Source: Gammaproteobacteria bacterium (GTDB lineage Bacteria; Pseudomonadota; Gammaproteobacteria; Enterobacterales; GCA-2746155). Taken from it: a stretch of DNA of 33,689 nt. The translations under genes were made by a program, and so were the position numbers. Of this stretch, positions 8,145-15,567 are shown one piece after another. How positions within the stretch are numbered: the first letter of the stretch is position 1; every line of letters begins with the position of its first letter. The notes under the pieces were generated by a model. It was not told the DNA's origin. It worked only from the letters and a program-made list of their open reading frames with translations, and did not search any database. The stretch lies in assembly GCA_002746155.1 (NCBI GenBank), contig NVWF01000001.1, positions 234,584-268,272 of the forward strand. Reading direction: 5' to 3'.

Positions 8145-9614
8145 CTACAATACTGGAATATGACTCATCTCATTTCGGTAATTATATGCCGGTAATAATG
8201 CTTCCTTATCATCCCTATCAAGACCGATCCGAATGAACTCTTCTTTAATAGTATTTGCGTCTGAGTAATCAAAACGTGCGGTGAAATAATGAGCTCTGTC
8301 AAGCATTCTACAATAGGCTGCAAAATCTTGATTACGGGATACAGCCCGTAGGCCGCCTAAATAATCCTCTCTATAAATTGTTGGAATTATTATTCGCTCT
8401 AATCCGCCCTTAATTAACTCAGAATTCATAATCATTCTGGCAATACGTCCATTACCATCAATGAAGGGATGTATTTCAGCAACAATGAACATACAAAAAA
8501 CGGCTCGCTTGAATGGACATTGAAACTCATTAATAATGGGATATATGCGAATAAATGTGCCTTCTACAAGTGTAGGCAAAACAAAGTGTGTATTACCTGC
8601 CCGATTAGGTTTCGTTTTAAACTCCCCTGGCATTATTTCTGTATTTTCGGCCATAAAGTAGCGATGGTAATGTTTAATTATTTCAATAAACTCTTCAGGA
8701 GTTTTATGGAGCCTTTTCATTTCATCACGAGAACTTAATAAGTCATAAGATCGAAGTATATTATGGCTGTCTTCATGTCTACCAACAGATTCTTTGTGCT
8801 CATAAATTATCTCCTCAGCTTCTTCAATACCAAAAGCAGTTCCTTCAATATAGTTTGAAAAATAGGCGTCCCAAAATGCTGCATTACTAAATGCTATATC
8901 GATAGATAAGAGGGGCTTACGCTGCTTAAAATCACACCTATGTAGAAATACAGCAAGTTGTTCAAATAGAGTGATTCTATCATTATCAAAGGCTTCTCCT
9001 GAAGCGCGTGCTTTTGCTCTTGTTGTTAATAAAGGGGCAACCCGTGTTCCTTGAAGGCAACCAATGATATTATCGAGCTTATTAAAGAGCTTGTCCCACT
9101 GAAATTTTTTTGCGATTTGACGCGCAATATCTCTTATTTCATTAATGCGACTTTCATCAGAAATATTGATTAGTTGATCTAATTTTTCTTCAACCCATGC
9201 CTGTCCTAAAGATTTTTTTAAACCTCTATCAATTTGCAGGTTCTCTAGTAAATAACGAGACTCAGATGAACAAGGATAACCAATATAGATTGGATCAGAT
9301 TTTAATGACTCAGGGCCCTTACTCTGAATAATTGTGACATCCGCTAGTTTATGTTGATAATTATTTTTACCTGTTAGGAAGAACTTGCCATTCTCTACTT
9401 TAAGATTTGCAGCAGACCGATGACTGATCATACTATTTGGAAATAAGTGTTTAACAATAGGGATGATATTACTACGTATTTGATCTTCTATAGGCGTGCT
9501 GATGTCATCCGAATATATACCTCGGTAGATTTTGACCCATTCAGATTTGGCGACCGAACGTCTGGCCCGGGAATCTTGTGCCTTATCACTATGTTTTATG
9601 AAGTAAATTGCCAT
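8145..9614 (-). CDS. Fic-family protein with N-terminal AbiEi-like winged-helix domain
   Basis: A 489-residue fusion. The N-terminal part has the AbiEi-type features of a phage-resistance antitoxin/repressor (RRSVAKSEWVKIYRGIYSDD, then SMISHRSAA), suggesting a DNA-binding autoregulatory domain. The C-terminal half is a Fic domain with the catalytic motif HPFIDGNGRIAR, which transfers AMP or another nucleotide moiety to a protein hydroxyl. Upstream of it SNYIEG fits the inhibitory motif (S/T)xxxE(G/N) placed N-terminal to the core, i.e. a self-inhibited class II Fic. I chose ATG 9614 (GGA 6 nt upstream); ATG 9632 is in frame, and a longer reading from TTG 9686 is unlikely. It is the only gene between the two attachment-like repeats. 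A 12-bp direct repeat in its promoter could be the target of its own N-terminal domain. Confidence 0.88.
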   Translation of the reverse strand: MAIYFIKHSDKAQDSRARRSVAKSEWVKIYRGIYSDDISTPIEDQIRSNIIPIVKHLFPNSMISHRSAANLKVENGKFFLTGKNNYQHKLADVTIIQSKGPESLKSDPIYIGYPCSSESRYLLENLQIDRGLKKSLGQAWVEEKLDQLINISDESRINEIRDIARQIAKKFQWDKLFNKLDNIIGCLQGTRVAPLLTTRAKARASGEAFDNDRITLFEQLAVFLHRCDFKQRKPLLSIDIAFSNAAFWDAYFSNYIEGTAFGIEEAEEIIYEHKESVGRHEDSHNILRSYDLLSSRDEMKRLHKTPEEFIEIIKHYHRYFMAENTEIMPGEFKTKPNRAGNTHFVLPTLVEGTFIRIYPIINEFQCPFKRAVFCMFIVAEIHPFIDGNGRIARMIMNSELIKGGLERIIIPTIYREDYLGGLRAVSRNQDFAAYCRMLDRAHYFTARFDYSDANTIKEEFIRIGLDRDDKEALLPAYNYRNEMSHIPVL

Positions 9615-9667
9615 TATAAATCCAAAATTCATTGTTAATCTGAAGAATAATAATGAATTATCGCATA

Positions 9668-9739
9668 ATAAGACGAATATTAACAATTAATATCTAGTTT
9701 AGAAGAAGTTTTATTAATATATACTGTATAAGACGAATA
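9668..9739. promoter_or_regulatory. Paired 12-bp direct repeats ATAAGACGAATA upstream of the AbiEi-Fic gene
   Basis: The sequence ATAAGACGAATA occurs at 9668-9679 and again at 9728-9739, exactly 60 bp apart, about 54 and 114 bp upstream of the Fic start codon. AbiEi-type antitoxins are known to bind repeats in their own promoter, so these may be operator sites for the fusion protein. That use is inferred; the repeat itself is directly visible. Confidence 0.5.
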
Positions 9740-9852
9740 ATATGAATTTATAATCACAATTCATCAAAATACTTAGGGGGCTATTATGGGGGCATGACTA
9801 AACTGTGTAGTAGTATTATTCAATAGCATCAATTAATTAGTATTTATTTTTA

Positions 9853-9876
9853 ATTCCCGCCGTCTCCACCAATTTT
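9853..9876 (+). repeat. Attachment-site-like direct repeat, copy 2 (tmRNA 3' end)
   Basis: Identical over 24 bp to 8069-8092. Here the flanks are unrelated to tmRNA (TATTTTTA before, ATCCCAAAG after), so the identity stops sharply at both ends, as expected at an integration junction. Together the two copies bound a 1.8-kb segment carrying only the AbiEi-Fic gene. The rest of 9615-10010 holds the promoter of that gene and nothing else that I recognise. Confidence 0.68.
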
Positions 9877-10010
9877 ATCCCAAAGGCACCCTCTTTCAAA
9901 GACAGGGATTCATAGGCTCTACCCAATTAACGGGGGATTCTCCTAACCGCATTAAGTGCAGAATGGTTGGAATTTTTACTCGCGAGTCTTCATTAAACTC
10001 AATCCTATTT

Positions 10011-10284
10011 TCATATGAAGTACTCGACTATATCCATACTTTGGTGAGGAACACCGATAATCTCTAATTGAGTGTCTTTTTTAACATAGAAGATTAGGTG
10101 CATCCCCTCTGGGAAACAATAATACCCAATTTTAATGTCATCACGATTCTTACCAACTAAGGGATCTTCCACCAGCTTCAAGATAGGTATTCGCTTGATC
10201 GACACCCCATTGTTCAAGCGTGTAAAGCCAAATGGATTCAAGATCAGACTGTGCTAACGATCTGATTTGATAGTTGGTTATCAT
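10011..10284 (-). pseudogene. ParE-family toxin, frameshifted
   Basis: Translation from ATG 10284, which overlaps the antitoxin stop as ATGA, gives MITNYQIRSLAQSDLESIWL and continues LYTLEQWGVDQANTYL, a normal ParE N-terminus. It then runs out of frame and stops. The next frame supplies the normal ParE second half, LVEDPLVGKNRDDI and then GYYCFPEGMHLIFYV up to PHQSMDI near the end. In intact ParE proteins the two parts are joined by a segment of roughly ten residues that is missing here, so a small deletion plus frameshift has inactivated the gyrase-poisoning toxin. An in-frame 76-codon reading of the second half alone exists but is not a full toxin. It pairs with the damaged parD upstream. 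Confidence 0.78.
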
Positions 10285-10490
10285 TTAAGGTGCTTTTTAT
10301 TTAACTCGGCAATAAAGTTTGCACCATCAAAATCATCGACCAATTGACTATATTCGCCTGCTTTAAGTTTATCTCTTAATAACTGTAATTTTGTCTCATC
10401 ATCTTCTAACTTCCGCAGACCTGCATTTATTTTTTCAGCAACGAATTCATCAAAATGATCACCAAGAGCTACTGGTGTGTTTCTAGCCAT
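10281..10490 (-). CDS. ParD-family antitoxin with internal gap (probably defective)
   Basis: A 69-residue protein beginning MARNTPVALGDHFDEFVAEK, the typical ribbon-helix-helix start of ParD. It then jumps straight to INAGLRKLEDDETKLQLLRD. ParD proteins normally carry about a dozen residues of the GRYxSASEVxR type before AGLRxLE; here they are absent without loss of frame. That segment forms the turn and start of the second helix, so DNA binding and dimerisation are probably lost. The C-terminal toxin-binding part looks intact. The start has a strong ribosome-binding site (GAGGTG, 5 nt spacing), and the TGA overlaps the toxin ATG. It is transcribed away from the neighbouring Fic gene, with shared repeats between them. 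Confidence 0.8.
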   Translation of the reverse strand: MARNTPVALGDHFDEFVAEKINAGLRKLEDDETKLQLLRDKLKAGEYSQLVDDFDGANFIAELNKKHLK

Positions 10491-10552
10491 AACTTCACCT
10501 CAATGTTAAATTGTATTAATTATTGATATTGCATAGAACATTTAATTATGTT

Positions 10553-10604
10553 GTTGACATAAGCATGCATGTTATGTCAACTTAATCCCTAGCAATTGAC
10601 ATAA
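10553..10604. promoter_or_regulatory. Inverted repeat plus third half-site between parD and fic
   Basis: GTTGACATAA (10553-10562) and its exact complement TTATGTCAAC (10572-10581) flank a 9-bp spacer, and a further direct copy TTGACATAA lies at 10596-10604. The last copy supplies a good -35 (TTGACA) for the plus-strand Fic gene, with TAATTT 17 bp downstream. Three half-sites overlapping a divergent promoter suggest an operator. The binder could be the former ParD or the winged-helix end of the Fic protein. Confidence 0.55.
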
Positions 10605-10642
10605 GATACTCCCTAAGCTAATTTGGATAAAAATATAAAAGT

Positions 10643-11788
10643 ATGGATAATTTGTTAAAAGAATACATTTCAGGCCAACACGAGCAGCAATATCAGTATA
10701 AAAGCTTTACTCCAAATCCCATAAATGAAGAGTGGACGTTCTACGAGCCTGAGATTATAACCCTTATGGAAGGCGCTAATCAAAAACTTGGTGAATTAAA
10801 TGCATACTCACAATTAATTTCTGACGTAGATTTTTTTATCAGAATGCATATAGTTAAAGAAGCAACTACTTCCAGTCGCATAGAGGGAACCCAAACTAAC
10901 ATGGAAGAGGCTTTGATTGATGAAAAAGATATAAATCCTGAAAGTAGAGATGATTGGCTTGAAGTGCAAAATTATATTGAAGCAATAAAGTTTTCCATTG
11001 AGAAATTAAATACATTACCTTTATCAAATCGCATTTTAAAAGAAACACATAATGTATTAATGAAGGGAGCCAGAGGAAAGCACAAACAGCCTGGAATAAT
11101 TAGAACAAGCCAGAATTGGATAGGGGTAAGTTTGAAAAATGCTACATTCATACCGCCTCATCATGACAGGCTTCCTGATCTTATGACTGATTTTGAGAAA
11201 TATATACACAATGATGAAATTCATGTCCCCCATTTAATTAAAATTGCAATTCTTCATTATCAATTTGAAACAATCCATCCATTTCTAGATGGTAACGGAA
11301 GGCTTGGAAGATTATTTATAGTTCTTTATCTTGTTAATTTTAATTTATTAGCTAAACCTGCATTGTATCTATCTGATTTTTTTGAGCGAAATAAAGCCGA
11401 ATACTATAATAGATTAATGGCGGTTAGGACTAATAACGATATGGTAGGCTGGCTTAGGTTTTTCTTGTACGGATTAAGAGAATCTGCAGAGAATTCGATT
11501 CATGTCTTTAAACAAATAATGGCATTAAAAGAAGAAATTGAAAGAAAGAAATTACCTACTCTAAACACTCGTAAGCAAGACAATGCCCAAAATTTAATAA
11601 TGCACTTATATAAAGCTCCTGTGGTAAGCATTAAAAACATACGAAATGTACTAAACGTTCAAACAAATACTGCAAGTAGCTTGGTGAAGGATTTTACTCA
11701 ATTAGGAATATTAAAAGAACTGACCGGTAGAAAAAGAAATCGGTTATTTATATTTGAAGAATATTTTCAAATTTTCGTGAATAAGTAA
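10643..11788 (+). CDS. Class II Fic-family protein adenylyltransferase (SoFic-like)
   Basis: A 381-residue protein with the usual three-part plan: Fic N-terminal domain (about 1-110), Fic core (about 115-280) with the catalytic motif HPFLDGNGRLGR, and a C-terminal winged helix (about 300-375). The sequence SSRIEG near residue 77 is the class II inhibitory motif (S/T)xxxE(G/N), whose Glu blocks ATP binding until relieved. Length and layout match Shewanella SoFic (about 370). Such enzymes AMPylate protein Ser/Thr/Tyr hydroxyls; the target here is unknown. It starts at ATG 10643, with a weak purine-rich ribosome-binding site and AT-rich leader, downstream of a TTGACA promoter in the shared repeat region. 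No frame damage is visible. Confidence 0.93.
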   Translation: MDNLLKEYISGQHEQQYQYKSFTPNPINEEWTFYEPEIITLMEGANQKLGELNAYSQLISDVDFFIRMHIVKEATTSSRIEGTQTNMEEALIDEKDINPESRDDWLEVQNYIEAIKFSIEKLNTLPLSNRILKETHNVLMKGARGKHKQPGIIRTSQNWIGVSLKNATFIPPHHDRLPDLMTDFEKYIHNDEIHVPHLIKIAILHYQFETIHPFLDGNGRLGRLFIVLYLVNFNLLAKPALYLSDFFERNKAEYYNRLMAVRTNNDMVGWLRFFLYGLRESAENSIHVFKQIMALKEEIERKKLPTLNTRKQDNAQNLIMHLYKAPVVSIKNIRNVLNVQTNTASSLVKDFTQLGILKELTGRKRNRLFIFEEYFQIFVNK

Positions 11789-11829
11789 CATCGATAACGG
11801 CACGAAAAAAAGTGTTTAATATGCATTAA

Positions 11830-12102
11830 CTTATAGAACATACGACTGAATTTGTAAGAGAAAAATTACCCAAAATATATAGTCATGAGTTAGTTCAAGT
11901 TATTTTTGAGCAACCCTATTGTCGAATAGGGAATCTAGTTAATAGCGATATTGCAAAGAGGCAAACAGCCTCAACCTATTTAAAACAGTTATGTAATATC
12001 GGTGTTTTAAATGAAATTCAGGTAGGAAAAGAAAAACTGTTTATTCATCCTAAGCTGATCAATCTAATGACGAAAGACACCAATGAATTTGAAAATTACT
12101 AA
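11830..12102 (+). pseudogene. C-terminal fragment of another Fic-family gene
   Basis: An open stretch of 90 codons with no usable start codon ends at TAA 12100-12102. It reads FVREKLPKIYSHELVQVIF, then EQPYCRIGNLVNSDIAKRQT, and later KEKLFIHPKLINLMTK. This is the C-terminal winged-helix end typical of Fic proteins of the 370-residue class (KIYSxELxxxLFxQPY and GIAKRQTAxxYLxxLxxIG in relatives). The catalytic domain is gone, and a TAA precedes the first codon in frame. It differs from the C-terminus of the intact Fic gene just upstream, so it is not a duplicate of that gene's end but a remnant of a second Fic gene, perhaps cut away when the present DNA was inserted. Confidence 0.75.
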
Positions 12103-12505
12103 AAATAGAGCATATAATACAACTTCAGCACCATAAGCCCCATTATCAGAGTAATTTTCAATCTGCCTACTATAATATCTACCAACAAACGCCGACCTTG
12201 AATCTTAGTTTGCACTCGACTGATCAAATCAAACAAAGTAACCCTACCTTCGCACTAAGCTCGTACTATAATTAGTTAAACGATTAAACATCTTATCAAA
12301 CAACTTAACTAGCTAGCGTGAGAAATCTCTATAAGAATTGTGAGACATTGACCATCGTATACGTGAGATATTAGCTATTTGTGGAGAAATTAATTTAATT
12401 TCGGATTATGCTTGTCTTAATTGCGAGAATTAATGCCACATGTAATAATTGATATCATGAACTTACCTTTCAACCACAAACAAATCTGAGAGTTAGTAGA
12501 AGCTA
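12103..12505. other. Non-coding region before the CadC-like regulator
   Basis: No plausible gene in 403 bp. It should hold the promoter of the regulator. The only structures I noticed are TTAATT/AATTAA arms around GCGAG at 12417-12433 and a few AT-rich -10-like boxes. Nothing else is recognisable. Confidence 0.5.
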
Positions 12506-14500
12506 ATGGCTAAAGTATTACTCGGGCAATGTAAATTTAACGATAAATCTCGAGTCCTCACTCGGGCTGATGGTTCTAAAACCATCCTCCCGCATATTGT
12601 TGCTGATGTCTTGATATTACTTTACACCAATCGAGAACGTTTCATCACTACCGATGAACTAAAAGCTGTGGTGTGGAAAGATAAAATCGTTGAAGATAGA
12701 ACCGTCATGCGCAATATTTCAAGTGTGCGTAAAGAACTTGGTGAATCCTCAAACAATAAGTACATAGAAAATAAGCGAAACGAGGGATATCGATTTATCG
12801 CTAAAGTTCAAAAAATCGATTTCATCAATTTAGCCTACTTAAAACTACCCTTAAGCCTAATCGTGTTTTCTTCAATTCTTCTACAAACCTATCAGTATAT
12901 GTTTGTACCAGCTGTTATGAGCAAGCCTGAAACCTTGACAACCATGATTGGGCAAGAAACCGATGGCGCCATGGGTGCAAAGACGCTTGTCTTCTCATAT
13001 AAAACAACGGATAGCAACTACTGGAATATCTATGGTCGAAGACTCGATGGTGATCGTTATTTCAAGCTAACAAGTGGAGAGTTTAACGACACTCTCTCCT
13101 CCTTCTCGCCTGATGGAAAAACTGTAGCCTTTCATCGCTATGAAGGGAGCAAATGCATGATCATGAAAGCAACTCTCAACCCAATCTCCATGGCATTTGA
13201 AAATGAAGAGGTCATTTTCAAATGCATCGATGGTTTATCTGCAGTGTCAACTACTTGGATAGATAATGAAAATCTTTATGTATCTATTGCAGAAAGCCTA
13301 CCTATAAATTATAGAGTTTTTCATCTCAATTTGAGGAGAAATGAAGCAACTTCTATCACCACTCCAGATAATGGTGGTGCTGGTGATTATTATGTTAGTT
13401 ATTCTCAAGCTGCTCAACGACTTATTTTCTTTCGATATAATGTTGATTCATTCACTGAAATATGGAGCTATGATCCATTCGATAATGAAACGACCTTTAT
13501 CACTTCAGTACCTATGATTCTTTTTTCACTTTCATTTATCGATGAAGGAAACAGGATTGTTGTAAGATCCGGAACCGGTAAATTAACGGCTATTGATCTT
13601 AATAAACCCCATGACCGAGAAATTATTCTAGATGCGAACTACCCAATCAATACACTTTTTACAATTGACGATGACACCCTAGGTTATGTACACGGTAACA
13701 TGCGAATTGCTGATGTAGTGAAAGCATCTCTTGATGGGCAAGTTGAAATCATCGCCTCTTCATCTTTTCACGACAGATTACCAGCCTACGCAAGAGATAC
13801 GGGGGACGTTGTGTTTTTATCCACACGTTCTGGTCATTATCAACTATGGAAGGTGTCTTCAAACGGAGATTTGCGTCAATTAAGTCACTTTGATAACAGT
13901 TATCGTATTGGTCATTTAGCTGTGAGTAATGACGGTAAATATATTACCTATACGATTAACTCCCAAATTCATTTAATGACAATGGAAGGAGAGGAAATAT
14001 TTACTTCCAATGATTCAATCCTATATCAAAATCCTGTTTTTTCATCTGATGGACAAACTCTTTATTATTCTGTCTATTTGAATAATGAATGGCGGATTGA
14101 ATCGAGACTTATTGAAAATATTGAAGTACCAATAAATCTAACGAGAGGCACTATTGCACAACCCTGCATTGATGACTCTTGTCTCTATATTGTTCGCTCA
14201 GATGAACAAAACCTCTTTATATTTAAAGAAAATACGATAGCAGATACCGGTATTGATATTGGAAAAATTTCCTATCCGAATCAATATCACGTTACTGAAC
14301 AACACATTTATTATGTACGAAGTGAACAGAGAAAAAATTGGTTGATGAGATATAACTTACTTAATGAAGAATTAGCCGAGCTAACTCCCTTGTCTTCGCG
14401 GACTTTTACCATTGATTCTATCAATAATGCATTTTATACAACCCAAATGCGAGAATCAGACACTATGCTAGAAAAAACTACCATCCCTTCAGCCCAATAA
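12506..14500 (+). CDS. CadC-like membrane-bound transcriptional regulator with TolB-type propeller
   Basis: A 664-residue protein. Residues 1-101 form an OmpR/PhoB-type winged-helix DNA-binding domain; RTVMRNISSVRKELGE and NEGYRF are the recognition-helix and wing signatures. A single membrane helix lies at about 107-128 (LPLSLIVFSSILLQTY). The rest, about 530 residues, should be periplasmic and contains PD40/TolB-like beta-propeller repeats such as SFSPDGKTVAFHR, AVSNDGKYITYTI and FSSDGQTLYYSVY. Proteins of this plan sense an envelope or extracellular signal and act on DNA directly through the cytoplasmic domain, as in CadC and ToxR. The ligand is unknown. It is followed by three small genes on the same strand, which are likely targets or partners. 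Confidence 0.9.
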   Translation: MAKVLLGQCKFNDKSRVLTRADGSKTILPHIVADVLILLYTNRERFITTDELKAVVWKDKIVEDRTVMRNISSVRKELGESSNNKYIENKRNEGYRFIAKVQKIDFINLAYLKLPLSLIVFSSILLQTYQYMFVPAVMSKPETLTTMIGQETDGAMGAKTLVFSYKTTDSNYWNIYGRRLDGDRYFKLTSGEFNDTLSSFSPDGKTVAFHRYEGSKCMIMKATLNPISMAFENEEVIFKCIDGLSAVSTTWIDNENLYVSIAESLPINYRVFHLNLRRNEATSITTPDNGGAGDYYVSYSQAAQRLIFFRYNVDSFTEIWSYDPFDNETTFITSVPMILFSLSFIDEGNRIVVRSGTGKLTAIDLNKPHDREIILDANYPINTLFTIDDDTLGYVHGNMRIADVVKASLDGQVEIIASSSFHDRLPAYARDTGDVVFLSTRSGHYQLWKVSSNGDLRQLSHFDNSYRIGHLAVSNDGKYITYTINSQIHLMTMEGEEIFTSNDSILYQNPVFSSDGQTLYYSVYLNNEWRIESRLIENIEVPINLTRGTIAQPCIDDSCLYIVRSDEQNLFIFKENTIADTGIDIGKISYPNQYHVTEQHIYYVRSEQRKNWLMRYNLLNEELAELTPLSSRTFTIDSINNAFYTTQMRESDTMLEKTTIPSAQ

Positions 14501-14595
14501 AATCAATACATCTACTTAAATCCACTTTCATCGCACTACTTTATACCAATTTTATGTAACCTTGTTTCTGTAAACTTCATGACGGAGAAATAGAA

Positions 14596-14880
14596 ATGAA
14601 ACAATTATTCAGAACTTTATTTATCATTATTATTATGATTTTCCCTATGACTATCACATCAGGTGAAGACGGATCCATGGCAACAACTAAAGAAATGGCC
14701 AATAACCTACTGGTGCCACCTACTTTTTGTCAGCCTTTTCCAAAATGCTTAGAATTTCAACAAGCTGTTGAAATTCTAATTGAAGTAAATGTTATTAAAC
14801 AAGGTATCGAACCATCTGGTAAGTTACTTGATGAACTAGTTGGTGAGGTAAGAGCTGAACAATTTGAGGATCCCAAATGA
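14596..14880 (+). CDS. Small exported protein of unknown function
   Basis: A 94-residue protein with a clear signal peptide (FRTLFIIIIMIFPMTIT), probably cut near residue 21. The mature part is about 70 residues, acidic, with two Cys in CQPFPKC that could form a disulfide in the periplasm. The start has GGAG 8 nt upstream. It ends in an ATGA overlap with the next gene, so the two are translationally coupled. It lies 95 bp after the CadC-like regulator. I do not recognise the family. Confidence 0.7.
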   Translation: MKQLFRTLFIIIIMIFPMTITSGEDGSMATTKEMANNLLVPPTFCQPFPKCLEFQQAVEILIEVNVIKQGIEPSGKLLDELVGEVRAEQFEDPK

Positions 14881-15128
14881 TTGGTGCTGGATATTTAAAG
14901 GTCTTGGGTGAAAATAAATTTTCTATCCGACTAGCACATGCTAGAGCCATTGGATTACATCTACAAAATGTTTCAAGTATTGATCTAAAAGATTACTCTT
15001 TTACTTTAATACGGAACAAAAAAAATAACTGTCTAAACACCGAGCAATCATTTATTAAGTGGTGTGAGTTATTAACTGCAACTAAATATAACTACATCGA
15101 TTTACAGGTTACACACCAACAAGAATAA
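14877..15128 (+). CDS. Small protein of unknown function
   Basis: An 83-residue protein, cytoplasmic by appearance (no signal or membrane segment), starting MIGAGYLKVLGENKFSIRLA. The ATG sits inside the stop of the previous gene (ATGA). It is slightly basic, mixed alpha/beta by composition, with two Cys. No known motif is seen. Its reality rests on the coupling with the gene before and the close spacing (16 bp) to the gene after. Confidence 0.6.
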   Translation: MIGAGYLKVLGENKFSIRLAHARAIGLHLQNVSSIDLKDYSFTLIRNKKNNCLNTEQSFIKWCELLTATKYNYIDLQVTHQQE

Positions 15129-15144
15129 ATATACAGAGGATAAT

Positions 15145-15345
15145 ATGCCTAATTACTTTGTTAATAAAAATTCATTGGCTGGTCGGGGACACGAAGTGCA
15201 TCAACAAGGTTGTCCTTATATGCCTTCTGGCAGAGATCAAGTGCCTCTTGGCTTCCATGATACTAGTAACACCGCGATTGGTTCAGCCAGGTTGATATAT
15301 TCTAATTCTTGTTGTTGTGACCATTGCTTGAAAACACCTGAATAA
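15145..15345 (+). CDS. Small conserved Cys/His-rich protein
   Basis: A 66-residue protein starting MPNYFVNKNSLAGRGHEVH, followed by GCPYMPS, a central LGFH and SNSCCCDHC near the end. I have seen this pattern (Y-V-N-x-N then HEVH, C-x-x-LP, LG, and C-x-x-C at the end) in a widespread family of tiny bacterial proteins with no assigned role. The Cys and His residues could bind a metal. A strong ribosome-binding site (AGAGGA) precedes the ATG. It is the last of the three small genes after the CadC-like regulator. Confidence 0.72.
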   Translation: MPNYFVNKNSLAGRGHEVHQQGCPYMPSGRDQVPLGFHDTSNTAIGSARLIYSNSCCCDHCLKTPE

Positions 15346-15495
15346 ACATCCAACTATTAATTTCGTCTAAACTACTGGAACTAGCTATCCTGAAGTCATT
15401 ATTAAGTTAGCTCACCTTTTTGTTTAATTCTGGGACTTTTTATCGAATATAACCCTCCTATCAGTTATGTTTTCACTGTAAAATATCAAAGTTAT

Positions 15496-15536
15496 CTTGC
15501 TGTTTACCTTGCTGTTTATTGGGCTGCGAGTACAAT
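15496..15536 (+). promoter_or_regulatory. Promoter of the DUF1456/CvfB/helicase operon with repeated CTTGCTGTTTA
   Basis: CTTGCTGTTTA occurs at 15496-15506 and 15508-15518. The second copy contains a -35-like TTGCTG (15509-15514) followed after 16 bp by TACAAT (15531-15536). The start codon of the first gene is 32 bp downstream of the -10. The remainder of the 222-bp gap shows nothing else. Confidence 0.5.
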
Positions 15537-15567
15537 AGCCCCATTAAGTATTTAGGACTCTATAACC

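Noticed and set aside
9615-9686. Longer start of the AbiEi-Fic gene at TTG 9686
   Set aside because: The extra residues are hydrophobic and unlike the family, and the start codon is TTG; ATG 9614 (or 9632) is preferred.
10011-10241. 76-codon frame read as a complete small gene
   Set aside because: Its first 20 residues are out-of-frame reading of the ParE middle; the true start is ATG 10284 and the gene is frameshifted.
12417-12433. TTAATT/AATTAA inverted repeat before the CadC-like gene as an operator
   Set aside because: Six AT-only base pairs are expected by chance in such AT-rich DNA.
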